From Pardosa pseudoannulata (taxonomy: Eukaryota; Arthropoda; Arachnida; Araneae; Lycosidae), in assembly GCA_032207245.1 (NCBI GenBank), contig CM063510.1, positions 163,248,189 through 163,312,188 on the forward strand: a stretch of 64,000 nt of DNA. Reading direction: 5' to 3'. Numbering within the stretch: the stretch's first letter is position 1; each line of letters starts with the position of its first letter. A program made the translations under genes and the position numbers. The notes beneath the pieces are model-generated. The model was not told the origin of the DNA. It worked only from the letters and a program-made list of their open reading frames with translations, and ran no database searches. Below are positions 9,647 to 20,823 of this stretch, piece after piece.

Positions 9647-11734
9647 GATGATAGTATAGAATATCGTTTGGAATAAGAAATTGTTTTTTAATATCATCTA
9701 ATACCGGACAATGTTAAGGAATATCGTCAGGTACGGTGAAATATTACGAAATATCGTCTAATATCGGGTTATATTATGAAATACCGTCGAGTTTCTGAAA
9801 AAATATAAAATAAAATTTAAATATAAAATGAGATATAATATAATTGATTATATTATAATATATCTTAATAAAAAGTATATATTGTAATGGAATACTGTAA
9901 TGTAATTGGGGAAAATTAGGAGGATTGGGTAAAATTTTAGAAAAACCAGGGGAACTACACTACACTACACTACACCGCACCGCACCACACTACACTACAC
10001 TAACGAGATATAATATAATTGATTATATTATAATATATCTTAATAAAAAGTATATATTGTAATGGAATACTGTAATGTAATTTGGGAAAATTAGGAGGGT
10101 TCTGTAAAATTTTAGAAAAACCAGGGATCTACGTTACGCCACACCACACCACACCACACTACACTACACTAACGCGGTTGCCGGAAACTTTCAGGTACAA
10201 CAAGCTCTCTATATAATTCGAAAGTTTTATCTACTCAACTATTAAGCTCTATAACGTCTGCGGAAATTTTGCCTGACGTAGCCGCCGTATACGCAGTCAT
10301 CCGAGACAAACTTACGCACACCGGGGATAGAACCTGGAACCTTCGTCGTCGAAGCTCAAAGCGCTACCCTAACGCCACAGGTCTTGCTTCTCGTTTCATT
10401 ATATTACTACATAAAGTTTAGGAAAATCCGGCAGGTGTCGGAAAATTCCGCGGGGTCGTGTAATTTTTGTCCGATTTGGGAAAATTCCAACGGTTCGAAA
10501 AATTTTTCTCCGATTTGGAAAAATTCCGCGGGGTCGAAAAATTTTTGTCTGTCGTGATTGGAAAAATTCCGCGGGTTCGAAAAATTTTTCTCCGATTTGG
10601 AAAAATTACGCGGGGTCGAAAAATTTTTCTCCGATTTGGAAAAATTACGCGGGTTAGAAAAATTTTTCTCCGATTTGGAAAAATTACGCGGGGTCGAAAA
10701 ATTTTTCTCCGATTTGGAAAAATTACGCGGGGTCGAAAAATTTTTCTCCGATTTGGAAAAATTACGCGGGGTCGAAAAATTTTTTTCCGATTTGGAAAAA
10801 TTCCGCGGGTTAGAAAAATTTTTCTCCGATTTGGAAAAATTCCGCGGGGTCGAAAAATTTTTCTCCGATTTGGAAAAATTACGCGGGTTCGAAAAACTTT
10901 TGTCCGATTTGGAAAAATTACGCGGGGTCGAAAAATTTTGGTCCGATTTGGGAAAATTCCGCGGGTTCGAAAAATTTTTGTCCGATTTGGAAAAATTCCG
11001 CGGGTTCGGAAAATTTTTGTCCGATTTGGAAAAATTCCGCGGGTTCGGAAAATTTTTGTCCGATTTGGAAAAATTCCGCGGGGTCGAAAAATTTTTCTCC
11101 GATTTGGAAAAATTCCGCGGGATCGAAAAATTTTTCTCCGATTTGGAAAAATTTTGTGGTCGAAAAATTTTTGTCCCATTTGGAAAAATTCCGCGGGGTC
11201 GAAAAATTTTTTTCCGATTTGAAAAAATTCCGCGGGGTCGAAAAATTTTGTCCGATTTGGGAAAAATTCCGCGCGGGTCGAAAAAATTTTTCTCCGATTT
11301 GGAAAAATTCCGCGGGGTCGAAAAATTTTTTTCCGATTTGAAAAAATTCCGCGGGGTCGAAAAATTTTTTTCGAAATTCGGAAAATTTTCCGGGTTCGAA
11401 AAAATTTTTGTCCGGGGTCCGAAAATTTTTGACCGATGTGGAAAAATTCCGCGGGGTTGGAAAATTTTTGTCCAATTTGGAAAAATTTTCCGGGTTCGAA
11501 AAAATTTTGGTCCGGGGTCCGAAAATTTTTGACCGATTTGGAAAAATTCAGCGGGTTCGAAAAATTTTTGTCCAACTTCGGAAAATTTTCCGGGTTCGAA
11601 AAAATTTTGGTCCGGGGTCCGAAAATTTTTGACCGATTTGGAAAAATTCCGCGGGTTCGAAAAATTTTTTTCGAAATTCGAAAAATTTTCCGGGTTCGAA
11701 AAAATTTTGGTCCGGGGTCCGAAAATTTTTGACC
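9647..11734 (+). repeat. HOR unit 1 (2,088 bp)
   Basis: Bounded by the junction GACCGATGATAGTATAG, where the 100-bp array ends. The SINE (minus strand) is at 10,171-10,393, the 39-bp array at about 10,445-11,370, then four 100-bp repeats (TCCGGGGTCC at 11,411, 11,511, 11,611, 11,711). It is unusual in carrying two AT-rich blocks in tandem (about 9,826-10,000 and 10,006-10,150), of two different subtypes, joined through the pentamer tract. Confidence 0.9.
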
Positions 11735-14605
11735 GATGATAGTATAGAATATCGTTTGGAATAAGAAATTGTTTTTTAATATCATCTAATACCGGACAAT
11801 GTTAAGGAATATCATCGTGTATGGAGAAATACTACGGAATATCGTCTAATATTGGGTTATATTATAGAATACCGTGGGGATTCGAAAAAAATATAAAATA
11901 AAATTTAAATATAAAATGAGATATAATATAATTGATTATATTATAATATATCTTAATAAAAAGTATATATTGTAATGGAATACTGTAATGTAATTGGGGA
12001 AAATTAGGAGGATTGGGTAAAATTTTAGAAAAACCAGGGGAACTACGCTACGCTACACTACACTACACTACACTACACTACACTACACTAACGCGGTTGC
12101 CGGAAACTTTCAGATACAACAAGCTGTCTATATAATTCGAAAGTTTTATCTACTCAACTATTAAGCTCTACAACGTCTGCGGAAATTTTGCCTGAGGTAG
12201 CCGCCGTATACGCAGTCATCCGAGACAAACTTACCCTCACCGGGGATAGAACCTGGAACCTTCGTCGTCGAAGCTCAAAGCGCTACCCTAACGCCATAGG
12301 TCTTGCTTCTCGTTTCATTATATTACTACATAAAGTTTAGGAAAATCCGGCAGGTGTCGGAAAATTCCGCGGGGTCGGAATATTTTTGTCCGATTTGGAA
12401 AAATTCCGCGGGGTCGAAAAATTTTTGTCCGATTTGGAAAAATTCCGCGGGGTCGAAAAATTTTGGTCCGATTTGGAAAAATTCCGCGGGGTCGAAAAAT
12501 TTTGGTCCGATTTGGAAAAATTCCGCGGGGTCGAAAAATTTTGGTCCGATTTGGAAAAATTCCGCGGGGTCGAAAAATTTTGGTCCGATTTGGAAAAATT
12601 ACGCGGGGTCGAAAAATTTTTCTCCGATTTGGAAAAATTCCGCGGGGTCGAAATATTTTGGTCCGATTTGGAAAAATTACGCGGGGTCGAAAAATTTTGG
12701 TCCGATTTGGAAAAATTCCGCGGGGTCGAAAAGTTTTGGTCCGATTTGGGAAAATTCCGCGGGTTCGAAAAACTTTTGTCCGATTTGGAAAAATTACGCG
12801 GGGTCGAAAAATTTTGGTCCGATTTGGGAAAATTCCGCGGGTTCGAAAAATTTTTGTCCGATTTGGAAAAATTCCGCGGGTTCGGAAAATTTTTTTCCGA
12901 TTTGGAAAAATTCCGCGGGTTCGAAAAATTTTTGTCCGATTTGGGAAAATTCCGCGGGGTCGAAAAATTTTTGTCCGATTTGGAAAAATTCCGCGGGGTC
13001 GGAAAATTTTTTTTTCCGATTTGGAAAAATTCCGCGGGGTCGAAAAATATTTGTCCGATTTGGGAAAACTCCGCGGGGTCGAAAAATTTTTGTCCGATTT
13101 GGGAAAATTCCGGGGGGTCGAAAAAATTTTTGTCCGATTTGGTAAAATTATACGGGATCAAAAAATTTTTGTCCTATTTTCGAAAATTCCGCGGGGTCGA
13201 AAAATTTTTTTCCGATTTGGAAAAATTCCGCGGGGTCGAAAAATTTTTTTCCGATTTGGGAAAATTCCGCGGGGTCGGAAAATTTTTTTTCCGATTTGGA
13301 AAAATTCCGCGGGGTCGAAAAATTTTTTTCCGATTTGGAAAAATTCCGCGGGGTCGAAAAATTTTTGTCCGATTTGGGAAAATTCCGGGGGGTCGAAAAA
13401 TTTTTGTCCGATTTGGGAAAATTCCGCGGGGTCGAAAAATTTTTTTCCGATTTGGAAAAATTCCGCGGGGTCGAAAAATTTTTTTCGAAATTCGGAAAAT
13501 TTTCCGGGTTCGAAAAAATTTTGGTCCGGGGTCCGAAAATTTTTGACCGATTTAGAAAAATTCCGCGGGGTTGGAAAATTTTTGTCCAACTTCGGAAAAT
13601 TTTCCGGGTTCGAAAAAATTTTGGTCCGGGGTCCGAAAATTTTTGACCGATTTGGAAAAATTCCGCGGGGTTGGAAAATTTTTGTCCAACCTCGGAAAAT
13701 TTTCCGGGTTCGAAAAAATTTTGGTCCGGGGTCCGAAAATTTTTGACCGATTTGGAAAAATTCAGCGGGTTCGAAAAATTTTTGTCCAACTTCGGAAAAT
13801 TATCCGGGTTCGAAAAAATTTTGGTCCGGTGTCCGAAAATTTTTTTCCGATTTGGAAAAATTCCGCGGGGTCGAAAAATTTTTTTCCGATTTGTTAAAAT
13901 TCCGCGGGGTCGAAAAATTTTTTTCCGATTTGGAAAAATTCCGAAGGGGTCGAAAAATTTTTGTCCCATTTGGAAAAATTCCGCGGGGTCGAAAAATTTT
14001 TTTCCGATTTGAAAAAATTCCGCGGGGTCGAAAAATTTTTTTCGAAATTCGGAAAATTTTCCGGGTTCGAAAAAATTTTGGTCCGGGGTCCGAAAATTTT
14101 TGACCGATTTAGAAAAATTCCGCGGGGTTGGAAAATTTTTGTCCAACTTCGGAAAATTTTCCGGGTTCGAAAAAATTTTGGTCCGGGGTCCGAAAATTTT
14201 TGACCGATTTAGAAAAATTCCGCGGGGTTGGAAAATTTTTGTCCAACCTCGGAAAATTTTCCGGGTTCGAAAAAATTTTGGTCCGGGGTCCGAAAATTTT
14301 TGACCGATTTGGAAAAATTCAGCGGGTTCGAAAAATTTTTGTCCAACTTCGGAAAATTTTCCGGGTTCGAAAAAATTTTGGTCCGGGGTCCGAAAATTTT
14401 TGACCGATTTGGAAAAATTCCGCGGGTTCGAAAAATTTTTTTCGAAATTCGAAAAATTTTCCGGGTTCGAAAAAATTTTGGTCCGGGGTCCGAAAATTTT
14501 TGACAGATTTGGAAAAATTCCGCGGGGTCGAAAAATTTTTGTCCAACTTCGGAAAATTTTCCGGGTTCGAAAAAATTTTGGTCCGGGGTCCGAAAATTTT
14601 TGACC
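11735..14605 (+). repeat. HOR unit 2 (2,871 bp, longest)
   Basis: SINE at 12,090-12,312. A 39-bp array (12,357-13,480) is followed by two blocks of the 100-bp repeat (13,525-13,825 and 14,082-14,582) separated by a short island of 39-bp repeats, so the unit looks like an internal duplication of its satellite half. Confidence 0.9.
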
Positions 14606-16522
14606 GATGATAGTATAGAATATCGTTTGGAATAAGAAATTGTTTTTTAATATCATCTAATACCGGACAATGTTAAGGAATATCGTCAGGTACGGTGAAA
14701 TATTACGAAATATCGTCTAATATCGGGTTATATTATGAAATACCGTCGAGTTTCTGAAAAAATATAAAATAAAATTTAAATATAAAATGAGATATAATAT
14801 AATTGATTATATTATAATATATCTTAATAAAAAGACTATATTTGAATGGAATATGTCCAATTTGGGAAAATTAGGAGGGTTCTGTAAAATTTTAGAAAAA
14901 CCAGGGATCTACGCTACGCTACGCCACACCACACCACACCACACTACACTACACTACACTACAACGCGGTTGCCGGAAACTTTCAGGTACAACAAGCTCT
15001 CTATATAATTCGAAAGTTTTATCTACTCAACTATTAAGCTCTATAACGTCTGCGGAAATTTTGCCTGAGGTAGCCGCCGTATACGCAGTCATCCGAGACA
15101 AACTTACGCACACCGGGGATAGAACCTGGAACCTTCGTCGTCGAAGCTCAAAGCGCTACCCTAACGCCACAGGTCTTGCTTCTCGTTTCATTATATTACT
15201 ACATAAAGTTTAGGAAAATCCGGCAGGTGTCGGAAAATTCCGCGGGGTCGGGTAATTTTTGTCCGATTTGGGAAAATTCCGCGGGGTCGAAAAATTTTGG
15301 TCCGATTTGGAAAAATTACGCGGGGTCGAAAAATTTTGGTCCGATTTGGAAAAATTACGCGGGTTAGAAAAATTTTTCTCCGATTTGGAAAAATTACGCG
15401 GGGTCGAAAAATTTTTCTCCGATTTGGAAAAATTACGCGGGGTCGAAAAATTTTTCTCCGATTTGGAAAAATTACGCGGGGTCGAAAAATTTTTCTCCGA
15501 TTTGGAAAAATTACGCGGGGTCGAAAAATTTTTCTCCGATTTGGAAAAATTACGCGGGGTCGAAAAATTTTTCTCCGATTTGGAAAAATTACGCGGGGTC
15601 GAAAAATTTTTCTCCGATTTGGAAAAATTCCGCGGGGTCGAAAAATTTTGGTCCGATTTGGAAAAATTACGCGGGGTCGAAAAATTTTGGTCCGATTTGG
15701 AAAAATTCCGCGGGGTCGAAAAATTTTGGTCCGATTTGGAAAAATTACGCGGGGTCGAAAAATTTTGGTCCGATTTGGAAAAATTACGCGGGGTCGAAAA
15801 ATTTTGGTCCGATTTGGAAAAATTACGCGGGGTCGAAAAATTTTGGTCCGATTTGGAAAAATTACGCGGGGTCGAAAAATTTTGGTCCGATTTGGAAAAA
15901 TTACGCGGGTTCGGAAAATTTTTGTCCGATTTGGAAAAATTACGCGGGGTCGAAAAATTTTTGTCCCATTTGGAAAAATTCCGCGGGGTCGAAAAATTTT
16001 TTTCCGATTTGGAAAAATTCCGCGGGGTCGAAAAGTTTTTGTCCGATTTGGGAAAATTCCGCGGGTTCGAAAAACTTTGGTCCGATTTGGAAAAATTCCG
16101 CGGGGTCGAAAAATTTTTTTCCGATTTGAAAAAATTCCGCGGGGTCGAAAAATTTTTTTCGAAATTCGGAAAATTTTCCGGGTTCGAAAAAATTTTGGTC
16201 CGGGGTCCGAAAATTTTTGACCGATTTAGAAAAATTCCGCGGGGTTGGAAAATTTTTGTCCAACTTCGGAAAATTTTCCGGGGTCGAAAAAATTTTGGTC
16301 CGGGGTCGAAAAATTTTGGTCCGATTTGGAAAAATTCCGCGGGTTCGAAAAATTTTTGTCCAACTTCGGAAAATTTTCCGGGTTCGAAAAAATTTTGGTC
16401 CGGGGTCCGAAAATTTTTGACCGATTTGGAAAAATTCCGCGGGTTCGAAAAATTTTTTTCGAAATTCGAAAAATTTTCCGGGTTCGAAAAAATTTTGGTC
16501 CGGGGTCCGAAAATTTTTGACC
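14606..16522 (+). repeat. HOR unit 3 (1,917 bp)
   Basis: AT-rich block of the second subtype (ATGTCCAATTTGGG near 14,854). SINE at 14,963-15,185. The 39-bp array (15,232-16,150) shows long runs of one variant: about eight consecutive copies with CTCCGATTTGG, then about seven with GGTCCGATTTGG. Four 100-bp repeats end the unit. Confidence 0.9.
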
Positions 16523-18614
16523 GATGATAGTATAGAATATCGTTTGGAATAAGAAATTGTTTTTTAATATCATCTAATACCGGACAATGTTAAGGAATAT
16601 CGTCAGGTACGGTGAAATATTACGAAATATCGTCTAATATCGGGTTATATTATGAAATACCGTCGAGTTTCTGAAAAAATATAAAATAAAATTTAAATAT
16701 AAAATGAGATATAATATAATTGATTATATTATAATATATCTTAATAAAAAGTATATATTGTAATGGAATACTGTAATGTAATTGGGGAAAATTAGGAGGA
16801 TTGGGTAAAATTTTAGAAAAACCAGGGGAACTACACTACACTACACTACACTACACTACACTACACTACACTACACTAACGCGGTTGCCGGAAACTTTCA
16901 GATACCACAAGCTGTCTATATAATTCGAAAGTTTTATCTACTCAACTATTAAGCTCTACAACGTCTGCGGAAATTTTGCCTGAGGTAGCCGCCGTATACG
17001 CAGTCATCCGAGACAAACTTACCTACACCGGGGATAGAACCTGCAACCTTCGTCGTCGAAGCTCAAAGCGCTACCCTAACGCCACAAGTCTTGCCTCTCG
17101 TTTCATTATTTTACTACATAAAGTTTAGGAAAATCCGGCAGGTGTCGGAAAATTTTTCTCCGATTTGGAAAAATTACGCGGGGTCGAAAAATTTTTCTCC
17201 GATTTGGAAAAATTACGCGGGATCGAAAAATTTTTCTCCGATTTGGAAAAATTACGCGGGGTCGAAAAGTTTTGGTCCGATTTGGGAAAATTCCGCGGGT
17301 TCGAAAAACTTTTGTCCGATTTGGAAAAATTACGCGGGGTCGAAAAATTTTTCTCCGATTTGGAAAAATTACGCGGGGTCGAAAAATTTTTCTCCGATTT
17401 GGAAAAATTACGCGGGGTCGAAAAATTTTTCTCCGATTTGGAAAAATTCCGCGGGGTCGAAAAATTTTTCTCCGATTTGGAAAAATTCCGCGGGGTCGAA
17501 AAATTTTTCTCCGATTTGGAAAAATTCCGCGGGGTCGAAAAATTTTTGTCCGATTTGGAAAAATTCCGCGGGGTCGAAAAATTTTGGTCCGATTTGGAAA
17601 AATTCCGCGGGTTCGAAAAATTTTTGTCCGATTTGGAAAAATTACGCGGGGTCGAAAAATTTTTCTCCGATTTGGAAAAATTACGCGGGTTAGAAAAATT
17701 TTTCTCCGATTTGGAAAAATTCCGCGGGGTCGAAAAATTTTTGTCCGATTTGGAAAAATTCCGCGGGGTTAAAACATTTTTGTCCGATTTGGGAACATTC
17801 CGCGGGATCAAAAAATTTTATTCCGATTTGGGAAAATTCCGTGGGGTCGAAAAATTTTTGTCCGATTTGGGAAAATTCCGTGGGGTCGAAAAATTTTTGT
17901 CCGATTTGGGAAAATTCCGGGGGGTCAAAAATTTTTTGTCCGATTTGTTAAAATTCCGCGGGGTCGAAAAATTTTTTTCCGATTTGGAAAAATTCCGCGG
18001 GGTCGAAAAATTTTTTTCCGATTTGGGAAAATTCCGCGGGGTCGAAAAATTTTTTTCCGATTTGGAAAAATTCCGCGGGGTCGAAAAATTTTTTTCCGAT
18101 TTGGAAAAATTCCGCGGGGTCGAAAAATTTTTGTCCGATTTGGGAAAATTTCGCGGGGTCGGAAAATTTATGTCCGATTTGGGAAAATTCCGCGGGGTCG
18201 AAAAATTTTTTTCCGATTTGGAAAAATTCCGCGGGGTCGAAAAATTTTTTTCGAAATTCGGAAAATTTTCCGGGTTCGAAAAAATTTTGGTCCGGGGTCC
18301 GAAAATTTTTGACCGATTTAGAAAAATTCCGCGGGGTTGGAAAATTTTTGTCCAACCTCGGAAAATTTTCCGGGTTCGAAAAAATTTTGGTCCGGGGTCC
18401 GAAAATTTTTGACCGATTTGGAAAAATTCAGCGGGTTCGAAAAATTTTTGTCCAACTTCGGAAAATTTTCCGGGTTCGAAAAAATTTTGGTCCGGGGTCC
18501 GAAAATTTTTGACCGATTTGGAAAAATTCCGCGGGGTCGAAAAATTTTTGTCCAACTTCGGAAAATTTTCCGGGTTCGAAAAAATTTTGGTCCGGGGTCC
18601 GAAAATTTTTGACC
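16523..18614 (+). repeat. HOR unit 4 (2,092 bp)
   Basis: SINE at 16,878-17,100, of the sub-variant with TTGCCTCTCG and ACCTGCAACC. The 39-bp array is at 17,140-18,250, then four 100-bp repeats. Confidence 0.9.
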
Positions 18615-19766
18615 GATGATAGTATAGAATATCGTTTGGAATAAGAAATTGTTTTTTAATATCATCTAATACCGGACAATGTTAAGGAATATCGTCAGGT
18701 ACGGTGAAATATTACGAAATATCGTCTAATATCGGGTTATATTATGGAATACCATCCAGTTTCTAAAAAAATATAAAATAAAATTTAACTATAAAATGAG
18801 ATACAATATAATTGACTATATTATAATATATCTTAATAAAAAGAATATATTTTAATGGAATATGTCCAATTTGGGAAAATTAGGAGGGTTCTGTAAAATT
18901 TTAGAAAAACCAGGGATCTACGCTACGCTACGCCACACCACACCACACTACACTACACTACACTAACGCGGTTGCCGGAAACTTTCAGTTACAACAAGAT
19001 CTCTATATAATTCGAAAGTTTTATCTACTCAACTATTAAGCTCTATAACGTCTGCGGAAATTTTGCCTGAGGTAGCCGCCGTATACGCAGTCATCCGAGA
19101 CAAACTTACGCACACCGGGGATAGAACCTGGAACCTTCGTCGTCGAAGCTCAAAGCGCTACCCTAACGCCACAGGTCTTGCTTCTCGTTTCATTATATTA
19201 CTACATAAAGTTTAGGAAAATCCGGCAGGTGTCGGAAAATTCCGCGGGGTCGGGTAATTTTTGTCCGATTTGGGAAAATTCCGCGGGGTCGAAAAATTTT
19301 TGTCCAACTTCGGAAAATTTTCCGGGGTCGAAAAAATTTTGGTCCGGGGTCCGAAAATTTTTGACCGATTTGGAAAAATTCCGCGGGGTCGGAAAATTTT
19401 TGTCCAACTTCGGAAAATTTTCCGGGGTCGAAAAAATTTTGGTCCGGGGTCCGAAAATTTTTGACCGATTTGGAAAAATTCCGCGGGTTCGAAAAATTTT
19501 TTTCGAAATTCGAAAAATTTTCCGGGTTCGAAAAAATTTTGGTCCGGGGTCCGAAAATTTTTGACCGATTTGGAAAAATTCCGCGGGTTCGAAAAATTTT
19601 TTTCGAAATTCGAAAAATTTTCCGGGTTCGAAAAAATTTTGGTCCGGGGTCCGAAAATTTTTGACAGATTTGGAAAAATTCCGCGGGGTCGAAAAATTTT
19701 TGTCCAACTTCGGAAAATTTTCCGGGTTCGAAAAAATTTTGGTCCGGGGTCCGAAAATTTTTGACC
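18615..19766 (+). repeat. HOR unit 5 (1,152 bp)
   Basis: SINE at 18,965-19,187. Only about two 39-bp repeats remain, followed by five 100-bp repeats (19,342-19,742). This is one of three short units showing that the 39-bp array is dispensable for unit integrity. Confidence 0.9.
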
Positions 19767-20823
19767 GATGATAGTATAGAATATCGTTTGGAATAAGAAA
19801 TTGTTTTTTAATATCATCTAATACCGGACAATGTTAAGGAATATCGTCAGGTACGGTGAAATATTACGAAATATCGTCTAATATCGGGTTATATTATGAA
19901 ATACCGTCGAGTTTCTGAAAAAATATAAAATAAAATTTAAATATAAAATGAGATATAATATAATTGATTATATTATAATATATCTTAATAAAAAGTATAT
20001 ATTGTAATGGAATACTGTAATGTAATTGGGGAAAATTAGGAGGATTGGGTAAAATTTTAGAAAAACCAGGGGAACTACACTACACTACACTACACTACAC
20101 TACACTACACTACACTACACTAACGCGGTTGCCGGAAACTTTCAGATACCACAAGCTGTCTATATAATTCGAAAGTTTTATCTACTCAACTATTAAGCTC
20201 TACAACGTCTGCGGAAATTTTGCCTGAGGTAGCCGCCGTATACGCAGTCATCCGAGACAAACTTACCTACACCGGGGATAGAACCTGCAACCTTCGTCGT
20301 CGAAGCTCAAAGCGCTACCCTAACGCCACAAGTCTTGCCTCTCGTTTCATTATTTTACTACATAAAGTTTAGGAAAATCCGGCAGGTGTCGGAAAATTCC
20401 GCGGGGTCGGGTAATTTTTGTCCGATTTGGAAAAATTCCGCGGGGTCGAAAAATTTTTGTCCAACTTCGGAAAATTTTCCGGGGTCGAAAAAATTTTGGT
20501 CCGGGGCCCGAAAATTTTTGACCGATTTAGAAAAATTCCGCGGGGTTGGAAAATTTTTGTCCAACTTCGGAAAATTTTCCGGGTTCGAAAAAATTTTGGT
20601 CCGGGGTCCGAAAATTTTTGACCGATTTGGAAAAATTCAGCGGGTTCGAAAAATTTTTGTCCAACTTCGGAAAATTTTCCGGGTTCGAAAAAATTTTGGT
20701 CCGGGGTCCGAAAATTTTTGACCGATTTGGAAAAATTCCGCGGGGTCGAAAAATTTTTGTCCAACTTCGGAAAATTTTCCGGGTTCGAAAAAATTTTGGT
20801 CCGGGGTCCGAAAATTTTTGACC
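19767..20823 (+). repeat. HOR unit 6 (1,057 bp, shortest)
   Basis: SINE at 20,122-20,344, of the same sub-variant as unit 4. About two 39-bp repeats and four 100-bp repeats. Confidence 0.9.

Noticed and set aside
7389..9651. Long S/F/L-rich plus frames and K/E/R-rich minus frames
   Set aside because: They are a consequence of the near-pure C/T composition of the plus strand.
10273..10393. True tRNA gene inside each HOR unit
   Set aside because: Only A- and B-box-like segments are present; acceptor and anticodon arms do not pair, and a SINE body and pentamer tail follow.
11371..11734. CENP-B box in the 100-bp repeat
   Set aside because: I looked for TTCGnnnnAnnCGGG on both strands around each TTCG; spacing and the CGGG half do not match.
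12061..12090. Telomere-like repeat (ACTAC pentamers)
   Set aside because: Short, variable between units (ACTAC, GCTAC, GCACT, CACAC) and attached to SINE 3' ends; it fits a SINE tail and not a telomeric repeat.
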